DNA of 64,000 nucleotides. Origin: a candidate division KSB1 bacterium (lineage in GTDB: Bacteria; Zhuqueibacterota; Zhuqueibacteria; Zhuqueibacterales; Zhuqueibacteraceae). Position 1 is the stretch's first letter; each line of letters starts with the position of its first letter. This document shows, in pieces, positions 26,719 through 36,259 of the stretch. The stretch spans positions 1-64,000 of the forward strand of contig JAPDPX010000002.1 in the NCBI GenBank assembly GCA_034506255.1, written 5' to 3'. The notes below the pieces were generated by a model that was given only the letters and a program-made list of their open reading frames with translations, was not told the DNA's origin and did no database searches. Made by a program: the position numbers and the translations under genes.

Positions 26719-27537
26719 ATGATTCCATTGTTGCAGTGGCTGGTGGGTGTTCTCTATGCGGCCGCCGCCAGCCATTACATTTACACCTTTCGCCAGGCGA
26801 AGGAACAGGCGGGCCGCGGGCTGAATCCCTTCGCGGTGATGGCCGTGAGCGTGCATTTGGGGTATCTCGTGGCGCTCACTCTGAGGCTCGGGCATTTGCC
26901 TGTCACCAGCGTGTTCGAAGCCCTCACCACCTGTGCCTGGCTGTTCGGCGTGGTCTATCTCAGTCTGGAATGGCGGCTGCGCGAGCGCTCGCTGGGCATG
27001 TTTATCCAGCCGATCATCATCGTCCTGCACCTGTTTTCGAATTTCGGCATCGCTCTCGACCGCGAGCTGCCGGCCCTGCTGCTGCATGAAATCGTTTATG
27101 AAATCCACGTCATCGTGCTGCTGTTTGCCTATTCCGCCTTTGCGATTTCCTTCATCGCCAGCGTGCTTTATCTGTTGCTGTCACACGAGCTGCAAAAGAA
27201 AAGCACCGGCCTGTTTTACCGCCGGCTGCCCTCGCTCGCCTTCTTCGAATCTCTGAGCAATCGTGCCATCAACATCGGTCTGGTGTTTTTGACGGTTGGC
27301 ATCGCGCTCGGCCTCTACGAGGCCAGCAAGATCGCCGAATATTTCCTGACCTGGGATGCCAAGTTTCTCGCGGTCGGGCTGACCTGGTTGATTTACTTCT
27401 GGCATTGGGCCAGCCGCCTGTCGGCGGGATGGCAGGGCCGGCGTGCGGCGCTGGTTTCGCTTTTCGGCTTTGGCTGGTTGATGTTTTCTTTTTTGATCGT
27501 GTCGCTCGCCTTCACCCGGGTTCACAGCTTTCACTGA
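26719..27537 (+). CDS. CcsA/HemX-like cytochrome c assembly membrane protein
   Basis: 272 aa from ATG 26719 (a GTG two codons upstream is in frame). About eight hydrophobic helices are visible. Family-type landmarks: 'LGYLVALTLRLGHLPVTSVFEALT' region, conserved His residues in 'VIVLHLFSNF' and 'HEIVYEIHVIVLLFAYSAF', and the aromatic segment 'YFLTWDAKFLAVGLTWLIYF' resembling the WxWDxK...W haem-handling motif of CcsA/ResC/HemX. Its likely role is in haem delivery or cytochrome c maturation, or, if HemX-like, modulation of haem synthesis. It lies 71 nt upstream of the HemA-like/sigma54 fusion gene, echoing the hemX-hemA gene order of many bacteria. Confidence 0.85.
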   Translation: MIPLLQWLVGVLYAAAASHYIYTFRQAKEQAGRGLNPFAVMAVSVHLGYLVALTLRLGHLPVTSVFEALTTCAWLFGVVYLSLEWRLRERSLGMFIQPIIIVLHLFSNFGIALDRELPALLLHEIVYEIHVIVLLFAYSAFAISFIASVLYLLLSHELQKKSTGLFYRRLPSLAFFESLSNRAINIGLVFLTVGIALGLYEASKIAEYFLTWDAKFLAVGLTWLIYFWHWASRLSAGWQGRRAALVSLFGFGWLMFSFLIVSLAFTRVHSFH

Positions 27538-27608
27538 GTCACCCAACTCGCGCCCGGCCGCGCTCCCCGGGCCTGGTTTGCGACCATCTCAGATTTGCCG
27601 TTCAACAT

Positions 27609-29603
27609 ATGTGGCTGCACGTTTTTTATCTCCCCTTTTCTTCCACACCGGCTGGCACACCGGACGAGGAAGCGCCAGCCGCGCCCGAGCTTGGCCGGCA
27701 GTTGCAGCAGTGCGGTGGCGATGAATGGCTGCTGGTGCGCGGCCCGGAGTTGCTGGAGCTGTATTTGGCCTGCAATGCCCGCACCGCTGTCGCTGCGGCA
27801 CCCGGCGTGAAAAAAATCCATGCCGTTCTCCAGCCTCTGCTTGCCGGTGCCGCAACCGGGCCGGTCACCGCCTTGCAGGCAGGAGAGGCGGCTGCGCATT
27901 TCCTGCGTTCCGCACTGGGAGGGATGCCCGGCGGCCATGTGCAGCAGCAACACGCGGTGGCCCTGCGCAAGGCGTTCGCAACCGCGCAGGAGAACGGCCA
28001 TGTCGGGGTCCTGCTCAATCGCCTGTTTCAACGTGCGCTGTGGCTCTCCGAAAAGGTGCGCAGCGAAACCGCCTGGTATGAAGGCACAACGGCGCTGGCT
28101 CCTGCCATTATCGAAGTCACCGGCAAAATTTTTGGCACATTGCGCGATCGCCAGGCTCTGCTGATCGGCAGCACCGCCGAAGCGATTGCCACCGCGCAGG
28201 CACTGCAGCAGGCCGGTCTCGGCCGGTTCTGTTTCGTTGCGGCTGATGCCCGCGAGGAAATGCGCATGAGCAGGACCCTGCCGGCAGCCGTGCCCGTCCC
28301 GCTCGAAAACGGCAACTCTCTGCCGCGCGTCGATCTGATCCTGATTTTTTCCGTGCCCCCGTCTGTGGTGGAGGGCAAATTGCTCTCCCGGCTGATCACG
28401 CAGCGGCAGCATGCCACCCTGCTGCTCGCCGATCTCACCGCCGAGCTGGCCGGCGAGGCGCTGGCGAAAGCGGATAATCTTTTTTACTTCACGCGCGCCG
28501 ATCTCCATCGGATTTTGGAGCGCAGCCAGCCCGACCGCCGCGCCATCGAGCAAAAAGTCGCCGGCTGGATTGCGCGCGAGGCGGAGCAATTCCTGGCGTG
28601 GGCCAATTCGGATGAACCGTTTCATTTCGGCGCGATGGTGGGCAGCAGCCGGCCCATGCAAAAAGTGTTTGAGCTGATCGCACGGGTGGCCCGCACCGAC
28701 ATCACCATTCTGATTCAGGGGGAGAGCGGCACCGGCAAGGAATTGGTGGCGCGCGCCATTCATGACGAAAGCACGCGCGCCCGCCAGCCGTTCGTCGTGG
28801 TCAACTGCGGCGCCATTCCGGAAAACCTGCTGGAGAGTGAATTGTTCGGCCACGTGCGCGGTGCCTTTACCGGCGCCCTGCGCGACAAAAAAGGCCTGTT
28901 CGAGGAGGCCCATACCGGCACCATCTTCCTGGATGAAATCGGCGAGCTGCCGGTCGCGCTGCAGGTCAAGCTTCTGCGCTTTTTGCAGGAGGGCGAGATC
29001 AAACGCGTGGGCAGCAATCACACCCTGCTGCTCAACGTGCGCGTCATTGCCGCCACCAATCGCGATTTGGAGGAGATGGTTGAGCAGGGCCGGTTCCGCA
29101 GCGATTTGTTCTATCGCCTCAACGTCATTCGTCTGGAGTTGCCGCCGCTGCGCGAACGGCCGGAGGATATACCCCTGCTGGCCCGTCATTTCCTGCAGAA
29201 ATTTGCCACCCGTTTGCGCCGGCCGGCGCGCGCTTTCACCAGCGCGGCGCTCGCCCGGCTCACCAGTTATGACTGGCCGGGCAACGTGCGCGAACTCGAG
29301 AACGCCATCGAACGCGCCGTCGCGCTCTCGCTCGACGAGGAAATCGACGTGCTCGAATTGCCCGAGTCCCTGCGGAAAAGCGCGGGCCGGCCCCTCGCCG
29401 CCTTGAACGGCCGGTTGACTTTGGAGGAAGTCGAGAAACGGCACATCTTGGAAACGCTGGACTATTGTCAGGGCAACTATGATGAAGCCGCGCGTTTGCT
29501 CGCCATCGGCCGCACCACCTTGTGGCGCAAGCTGAAAAAGTATCAGGAAGAGATGGCAAAGCCGGCTGCTTCCGCCGCACTGTCTGAAACCGGGCCCGGA
29601 TGA
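27609..29603 (+). CDS. Glutamyl-tRNA-reductase-like domain fused to sigma54-dependent activator (AAA+ and Fis HTH)
   Basis: 664 aa from ATG 27609; the frame upstream overlaps the CcsA-like gene and is unconserved. Residues 1-335 follow the whole GluTR (HemA) layout. 'LYLACNARTAV' (about 51-61) sits where HemA has STCNRTE. Then come 'VLLNRLFQRALWLSEKVRSE' (134-153), 'IIEVTGKIFG' and 'RQALLIGST' (Rossmann strand, 181-189). After these are 'LLLADLT', 'LFYFTRADLHRILE' (291-304) and a helix ending 'EAEQFLAW'. Catalytic features are eroded: the Cys is kept (C55), but the following Glu, the LGEPQI loop and the glycine-rich NADPH loop are lost. Residues 340-575 are an NtrC-type AAA+ domain: Walker A 'GESGTGKE' (371-378), 'GAFTGA' (418-423), Walker B 'GTIFLDEIGE', arginine-finger region 'RFRSDLFYRLNV', 'WPGNVRELENAIERAV'. 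Residues 600-647 form a Fis-type HTH ('GNYDEAARLLAIGRTTLWRK'). It should be a working sigma54 activator whose sensory part derives from HemA. Confidence 0.88.
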   Translation: MWLHVFYLPFSSTPAGTPDEEAPAAPELGRQLQQCGGDEWLLVRGPELLELYLACNARTAVAAAPGVKKIHAVLQPLLAGAATGPVTALQAGEAAAHFLRSALGGMPGGHVQQQHAVALRKAFATAQENGHVGVLLNRLFQRALWLSEKVRSETAWYEGTTALAPAIIEVTGKIFGTLRDRQALLIGSTAEAIATAQALQQAGLGRFCFVAADAREEMRMSRTLPAAVPVPLENGNSLPRVDLILIFSVPPSVVEGKLLSRLITQRQHATLLLADLTAELAGEALAKADNLFYFTRADLHRILERSQPDRRAIEQKVAGWIAREAEQFLAWANSDEPFHFGAMVGSSRPMQKVFELIARVARTDITILIQGESGTGKELVARAIHDESTRARQPFVVVNCGAIPENLLESELFGHVRGAFTGALRDKKGLFEEAHTGTIFLDEIGELPVALQVKLLRFLQEGEIKRVGSNHTLLLNVRVIAATNRDLEEMVEQGRFRSDLFYRLNVIRLELPPLRERPEDIPLLARHFLQKFATRLRRPARAFTSAALARLTSYDWPGNVRELENAIERAVALSLDEEIDVLELPESLRKSAGRPLAALNGRLTLEEVEKRHILETLDYCQGNYDEAARLLAIGRTTLWRKLKKYQEEMAKPAASAALSETGPG

Positions 29604-30155
29604 AGCACGGCGGGCAAGCCCTTCAGAAGTGGCACGATTCTCACAGTTTGCAAACCCACTCGGCCGTGGCATTCCTTGCAGAGAGTATCTGCCGGATCGC
29701 AATATAAAGTCACGGTCAAACCGTGGCAGAACGGTTACCCTTTGTGAAACTCCCGCTGCTTTGCGCCTTTTCGTGTTTTGGATCTGGGATTCTTATCGCT
29801 TCGAAAAGGTTGGCAGCATTGGGCTGCAAGCCTGTGCTGCGGCATTGTCATGACAAAAGAAAGGCCGGTTTGTATTGCCTTGCGTTCCGCGCGTCTTTGC
29901 GGCTCAAGAAAACCGTTGCGCTTGTGATGGTTTTCCCGGAATCATTGTCATGTCCGCTGGCGCAGCCCTCGCCATGAAAATGCCGCGCTCCCTGCCATGC
30001 TGGCTGGAAGGCTGCGCCCCGGCATGTTTGGAGGCATTACAAACCGTCTTGCAAACATTCACGTGTCGGTCTGCTTATGCCGGCTTCCTGAACGATGCCG
30101 GTCTGCCTGCTTTGCTGTCTTGTCGTGGTTCCAAACTCTACTGACTGGATCTCCC
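29604..30155. other. 552-bp intergenic region with 161-bp dispersed repeat
   Basis: It contains copy A of the 161-bp element and, near 29990-30030, a short palindrome-rich tract (GCTGGAAGGCTGCGCC). Short translated stretches across the repeat are not supported as genes because the other copy of the repeat shows a different codon-level pattern. Confidence 0.55.
29662..29822 (+). repeat. 161-bp dispersed intergenic element, copy A
   Basis: It runs from GGCCGTGGCATTCCTTGCAG to GTTGGCAGCATTGG. The reverse complement of 40428-40588 has the same length and the same landmarks in order: GGCCGTGGCATTCC, GCAGAGAG, TCACGGTCAAACCGTGGC (a perfect CACGGT...ACCGTG hairpin), TTATCGCTTCGAAAA and GTTGGCAGCATTGG. 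Confidence 0.75.
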
Positions 30156-31280
30156 ATGAAAACTGTCGATCGTCGCGGCTTCCTCAAGCATGCTTCCTCC
30201 GCAGCCCTGGCCGGCGGCGCCTGGCTGGCAGGCTGCCGCTCCCGGCCGGAAACACAATCACCCGCCGGCGCGCCCGCTGTGCATACCCGCAAAGCCTACG
30301 AGTGGAAAATGGTGACGACCTGGCCGCCGCATTTTCCCGTGATGGGCGAAGGCGCCGATCTCATCGCACAATGGATCGCGGAAATGTCGGAGGGCCGCCT
30401 GCGGATTCAAGTTTATGGCGGGGGCGAGCTGGTGCCGCCGTTCGAAGCGTTCGAGGCGGTTTGGCAGGGCATTGCAGAGATGAGTCATGGCGTGTCCTAT
30501 TACTGGACTGGCAAATGCCCGGCGGCGCCCTTCTTCTCCGCGGTGCCGTTCGGCATGAATGCCCAGCAAATGAACGCCTGGTTGTTTTGCGGAGGCGGCC
30601 TGGCGCTCTGGGAGGATGCCTATGCGCCGTTCAACCTCATCCCCATGCCCGCCGGCAACACCGGCGTGCAAATGGGCGGCTGGTTCAACAAAGAGATCAA
30701 CTCCCTCGCCGACCTCAAGGGCTTGAAGATGCGCATTCCGGGTCTGGGTGGCAAAGTGATCGACCAGGCCGGTGGCAACGGTTTGTCGACGCCGGGTTCG
30801 GAAATCTACACCAATCTCGAACGCGGCGTGATCGACGCCACGGAATGGGTGGGGCCCTACCACGATTATCTGCTCGGCCTGCACAAGATCGCCAAATACT
30901 ACTACTACCCCGGCTGGCATGAGCCGGGTCCGGTGCTGGAACTGGCCGTCAACAAGTCTGCCTTTGAAAAACTGCCGTCCGATCTGCAGGCCATCATTCG
31001 CACTGCCGCGGCCCGCGCCAATGCCTGGATGCTGAGCGAATTCGAAGCCAGGAACAACCTCTATTTGCAGAAGCTCATCCAGGAGCATCATGTCATCATC
31101 AAGAAATTCCCGGACGAAGTGCTCGCCTCCTTTCGCCGCCTCTCCGCCGAGGTCATCGACGAAATCATTGCACGGGACGCGATGAGCAGGAAGGTCTACA
31201 CTTCCTTCGAGCAGTTCCGCAAGCAGGTCGCCTCCTGGGCGGAGATTTCCGAGAAAGTCTATTATCAGCTTGCCGGCTGA
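30156..31280 (+). CDS. TRAP-type transporter substrate-binding protein (DctP family)
   Basis: 374 aa from ATG 30156. The N-terminus 'DRRGFLKHASSAAL' is a twin-arginine signal, running into a lipobox 'AWLAGC', so the protein is probably Tat-exported and lipid-anchored. The mature fold matches TRAP DctP-type receptors: 'WKMVTTWPPHFPVMGEGA', 'VYGGGELVPPFEAFEAV', 'LKGLKMRIPGLGGKV', 'NLERGVIDATEWVGPYHDY', 'PGPVLELAVNKSAFEKLP'. The Arg in 'KMRIPG' is the usual carboxylate-binding residue, so an organic or 2-oxo acid ligand is likely. No DctQ/DctM membrane genes are nearby, making this an orphan receptor in the window. Confidence 0.9.
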   Translation: MKTVDRRGFLKHASSAALAGGAWLAGCRSRPETQSPAGAPAVHTRKAYEWKMVTTWPPHFPVMGEGADLIAQWIAEMSEGRLRIQVYGGGELVPPFEAFEAVWQGIAEMSHGVSYYWTGKCPAAPFFSAVPFGMNAQQMNAWLFCGGGLALWEDAYAPFNLIPMPAGNTGVQMGGWFNKEINSLADLKGLKMRIPGLGGKVIDQAGGNGLSTPGSEIYTNLERGVIDATEWVGPYHDYLLGLHKIAKYYYYPGWHEPGPVLELAVNKSAFEKLPSDLQAIIRTAAARANAWMLSEFEARNNLYLQKLIQEHHVIIKKFPDEVLASFRRLSAEVIDEIIARDAMSRKVYTSFEQFRKQVASWAEISEKVYYQLAG

Positions 31281-31335
31281 GGCAACCGGCGCGCTCGACG
31301 CGGTTTTGCCGCAACGAGGCGGGGAAGCCGGTGCC

Positions 31336-31364
31336 TTGACTTTTCCGGCGGTTTGGCGTATTTT
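31336..31364 (+). promoter_or_regulatory. Candidate promoter of methylmalonyl-CoA mutase genes
   Basis: TTGACT (31336-31341), 17-bp spacer, TATTTT (31359-31364), about 100 nt upstream of the mutase ATG. This is a good -35 and a moderate -10. Confidence 0.45.
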
Positions 31365-31463
31365 AGCCGCGCCTGACCCGGGAAGCGCGCCGCCTTGCCC
31401 TGCATCCGTTCAAAATGCATCATCGCCTCCGGCGATCACCAACCCCTTGCAGCGGAGCCTGTC

Positions 31464-33128
<1,665 letters not shown>

Positions 33129-33250
33129 GATTGCCGCGGCGCTTCCTGCCGGTGACCGGGCAGCCAGAGGGGAAGTTGGGGGCACAACATTGAAGAAAAC
33201 ATTCTGGAAAAAAGAAAACACCATTATTTGAACAGGGAGCATGCCGTTTC

Positions 33251-33652
33251 ATGGAGCGCAAAATTCGTGTGCTGGTGGGCAAGCTCGGACTTGATGGTCA
33301 TGACCGCGGCGCCAAAATCATCGCCAGCGCCCTGCGGGATGCCGGCTTCGAAGTGATCTATTCCGGGCTGCATCAAACCCCGGAGATGATCGTCGAAGCC
33401 GCGCTGCAGGAGGACGTCGAAGTCATCGGCATCTCGATGCTCTCCGGCGCGCATATGACGCTGTTTCCGCGTGTGCTGGAGCTGATGAAAAAGAACGACA
33501 TGTCCGACGTGCTCCTGCTTGCCGGCGGCACCATCCCGCCGGATGACGCGGCCGCGCTGGAGCGCATGGGTGTCGCACGCGTTTTCGGCCCGGGCACCGA
33601 CACCCGTGACATCATCGCCCTGATCCGCGAGTGGGCGGCCAGGCGCAATTGA
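33251..33652 (+). CDS. Methylmalonyl-CoA mutase, cobalamin-binding subunit
   Basis: 133 aa, SD GGGAG upstream. A stand-alone B12-binding Rossmann-like domain starts '[20 protein letters not shown]'; DGHDRG holds the His that coordinates cobalt from below. '[18 protein letters not shown]' (the SxL loop lining the nucleotide tail) and '[15 protein letters not shown]' (GG loop) follow. It pairs with the large subunit 122 nt upstream to form an active AdoCbl mutase. No epimerase, MeaB chaperone or propionyl-CoA carboxylase gene is in the window. Confidence 0.95.
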   Translation: MERKIRVLVGKLGLDGHDRGAKIIASALRDAGFEVIYSGLHQTPEMIVEAALQEDVEVIGISMLSGAHMTLFPRVLELMKKNDMSDVLLLAGGTIPPDDAAALERMGVARVFGPGTDTRDIIALIREWAARRN

Positions 33653-33910
33653 AGTGTTGCCGACTGCGCAACGGTCCGTGTGCCATGCGATGAAAAGCAT
33701 GTGCGCCCGGCAGCCGTGGCCCGAAGCTCTCCAGAGTCATGTGTTATCGCAGAAGGAATGCCGCAGATCCCGCAAAAGCAACAGGGCCTGAACGTGCGGT
33801 TGTCCAGTCCTCTGCATTCCCCCTCGTGACCGTCGCCGCGCCGGCGACTGAATGCGCGGCTGCCATTTTCCCGCGCGTGCAGATGGGAATGCGGCAGCAG
33901 CGGTTTGATT

Positions 33911-35116
33911 TCACGCCGCCAGGCGTTTGATGATCACCAGCGTGGCGTCGTCCTCCCACTTGGCGTTTTCGCCGAATGCGAACACGGTATTGAACACCGT
34001 CTCGAGAATTTCGGCAGCGCTTTTTTCCTGGTTGGTCATGATCAAGCTCTGCAGCCGTTCCAGGCCGAACGCCTCGCCCTCGGGGTTGCGGCGTTCGAAG
34101 ATGCCGTCGCTGTACATCGCCATGACCGCGCCCGGCTCGAAGTTGGCCAGGGAACGATGAATCGCGAGCTCGGGCAGCGCACCCAGAATGATGCCGGTGG
34201 GCCGCAGTTCCGTCACCGCGGTGCCGCGAATGAGCAGCGGCGAAGGATGGCCGGCATTGGCATAGATGATGTGGCCATTGCTTTCGATTTCACCATAAAA
34301 CAGCGACACGAAGCGGGTGGAATAAGTGCTGCGATGAATCACCCGGTTGAGCTTCTTGAGCGTGTGCACCATTTTCATTTGCTCTTCCAAACCCATGCGC
34401 AAGCCGGTCACCACATCCCGCACCAGCAGCGCGGCCGGCAGGCCGTGGCCGCTGGCATCGCCAATGCTGACGCCGAACATTTCATTGCTGAACGGAAAAT
34501 AGTCGAACAAATCCCCGCCCACCAGCTCCGCCGGCTGGGAACGGCCGGCGATCTCATAGCCCTGAATGTGCGGCGGGGTCTGCGGCAGCAGGCTGTTCTG
34601 AATGTGCGCCGCCTGCTCCAGCCCGCTTTTGACGGCATCGGAGAACAGGCGGTAATTCAACGCCGCGCGCACGGCATTCATGCAGAACTCGATTTCCTCG
34701 CGCACCCAGCCGGCCTTGAGCTCGAACACCACGATCCAGCGTTCGTTGGGGCTGCGCCCCACGGTGAAGGCCGCGGGAATGGCGTATTCCTCCTGCTGGC
34801 TGATGGCGCGGTCGATGCTGAGCGCGGGATCATCATAAATGTAGCTGCCGTATTTGAGCAGCAGTTTCACCGCCTCGGCGTCGGCGGCCAGCCGGACCGC
34901 GCCGCGCATGCTTTTGGACTGTCCGGGGCGACGCACCTGGACGAATTCATCTCCCACTTCTTCATAGATGCGGCCGTTGCTGATGTGCAAATCCACACTG
35001 AAATTCTGTTCGATGGCGCGCAAAATGGTAAACAAAAAATTCTTGCCGGATTTCTCCCGGCCAATGGTAGTCAGCAGGGCATCGAGTTTGCGATAAAATG
35101 TCTTTGGCTCGAGCAT
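33911..35116 (-). CDS. RsbU/SpoIIE-type PP2C serine phosphatase with N-terminal sensory region
   Basis: 401 aa, SD AAAGGAA upstream. Residues 1-165 form a GAF-like region ('NFLFTILRAIEQNFSVDLHI...WIVVFELKAGW'). A short coiled linker 'GLEQAAHIQNSLLPQTPP' (the typical A-x-x-IQ-x-x-LLP entry to SpoIIE domains) leads to the phosphatase domain: 'AELVGGDLFDYF' and 'IGDASGHGLPAALLV' (metal-binding Asp residues), 'YANAGHPSPLLI', 'VMAMYSDGIFERRN' and 'WEDDATLVIIKRL'. It should dephosphorylate an anti-anti-sigma factor (STAS) or similar partner. No RsbW/RsbV gene is adjacent. It is divergent from the HAD gene, sharing a 166-nt region. Confidence 0.92.
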   Translation of the reverse strand: MLEPKTFYRKLDALLTTIGREKSGKNFLFTILRAIEQNFSVDLHISNGRIYEEVGDEFVQVRRPGQSKSMRGAVRLAADAEAVKLLLKYGSYIYDDPALSIDRAISQQEEYAIPAAFTVGRSPNERWIVVFELKAGWVREEIEFCMNAVRAALNYRLFSDAVKSGLEQAAHIQNSLLPQTPPHIQGYEIAGRSQPAELVGGDLFDYFPFSNEMFGVSIGDASGHGLPAALLVRDVVTGLRMGLEEQMKMVHTLKKLNRVIHRSTYSTRFVSLFYGEIESNGHIIYANAGHPSPLLIRGTAVTELRPTGIILGALPELAIHRSLANFEPGAVMAMYSDGIFERRNPEGEAFGLERLQSLIMTNQEKSAAEILETVFNTVFAFGENAKWEDDATLVIIKRLAA

Positions 35117-35282
35117 GACATTCCTTTCGTGAAAGCATCGGCAGCAATGGTATCATTTTTGGCCGCCACATGCAAGCAGCAAAAAGCCGTTTTGCTTCGC
35201 CCTGCAATGTCTTATATTGCTGGCCATTCGTGTCATGGTAAACAGCTTGCTCGTTTCTGGCAACACAGGAGTCACAGCCGAG

Positions 35283-35969
35283 GTGAAGATTCTTCTGTTC
35301 GATATCGACGGTACGCTCATTCATTCCGGCGGCTCGGGCATGCACGGCATGACCCTGGCCTTCGAAGAGCTGTACGGCATTGCCAATGCGTTCGACGGCA
35401 TCGTGGTCTCCGGCCGCACCGACACGCTGATTTTCCGTGATGCGCTCGCGAAACATGGCCTGCCCTGGCGCGAGCAGGAGCTGGAACGCTACAAACAACG
35501 CTATTTCATTCATCTCGCCGCCGACCTGCAGCGGCCGCGGCCCCAACGCCGCCTCATGCCGGGCTTTCCCGAAGTGCTCGAACGCTTGCGCGCCCTGCCG
35601 CAATTTCATCTCGGCCTGCTCACCGGCAATTGGTACAAGGCGGCTGAAATCAAGCTGCAGCATTTCGATTTGTGGAAGTACTTTGAGTTTGGTGCCTTCA
35701 GCGATGACGAAAGCGACCGCAACAAGCTGGTGCCGCATGCGCTGCGCCGGGTGCGGGAGCGATACCACTTTGTTCCCCGCAATCATGACGTTTATGTCAT
35801 TGGCGACACCCCGCGCGACGTCGCGTGCGCCCGGCCGCATGGCGTCGTCGCCATCGCAGTGGCCACCGGCGACTACAGCCTCGAACAACTGCGCGCCGCG
35901 GAGCCTGATCATTTGTTTCAGGATTTCTCCCGGCCCGGGGAATTCCTGAAGATTTTTCTGGACGGGTAA
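35283..35969 (+). CDS. HAD-superfamily phosphatase (phosphoglycolate-phosphatase-like)
   Basis: About 228 aa from GTG 35283, which follows AGGAG at 11 nt; an ATG at 35235 would add 16 unconserved residues. HAD motifs: I 'ILLFDIDGTLIHSGG' (nucleophile Asp and general acid Asp), II within 'HLGLLTGNWYKAAEIKLQ' (Thr), III Lys in 'DRNKLVPHAL', IV 'VYVIGDTPRDVACARPHG'. A helical C1 cap follows motif I. Substrate unknown; phosphoglycolate or a related small phosphate ester is a reasonable guess. A poorly spaced TTGCTT/TATATT pair (15 bp, 35192-35218) may be its promoter. Confidence 0.9.
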   Translation: MKILLFDIDGTLIHSGGSGMHGMTLAFEELYGIANAFDGIVVSGRTDTLIFRDALAKHGLPWREQELERYKQRYFIHLAADLQRPRPQRRLMPGFPEVLERLRALPQFHLGLLTGNWYKAAEIKLQHFDLWKYFEFGAFSDDESDRNKLVPHALRRVRERYHFVPRNHDVYVIGDTPRDVACARPHGVVAIAVATGDYSLEQLRAAEPDHLFQDFSRPGEFLKIFLDG

Positions 35970-36259
35970 CTTGACCGGGCCTGTTGGCATGCGCCGTCTG
36001 TGGCGCCGCGCCAGGGAGGCGTGGCGGCTGCCCAACGTGTTGCTGTTTCGACCCGGCCGGAGGCAACACGACGAAGACCTGGGGAAACGTAATGCTCGCG
36101 AAGGGACGGCCGGTTTATTGCGGGAACCCTGGCGACAAGGGTCGCACCCAAAACACCACCGTCCGGGCGCTTCCTCAAGAGCTGGCTTTGCCGGGCGTGT
36201 GTGAACTTCGGGGCTGAGCGCCCGGGTGGTTTCTGCCTCACCGATCGGACTCTTGCAAG

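Noticed and set aside
27405..27608. Upstream extension of the HemA-like/sigma54 ORF
   Set aside because: These codons overlap the 3' end of the CcsA-like gene in another frame, have no conserved sequence, and the GluTR-like match begins after ATG 27609.
29630..29650. TGGCACG...TTTGC as a sigma54 promoter after the HemA-like regulator gene
   Set aside because: The GG-to-GC distance is wrong for a -24/-12 promoter. Other TGGCAC hits noticed were inside genes, misspaced or lacked TTGC.
29629..29853. 75-codon ORF across the 161-bp repeat
   Set aside because: The other copy of the repeat does not preserve the peptide outside a short stretch; the conservation is at DNA level around a hairpin.
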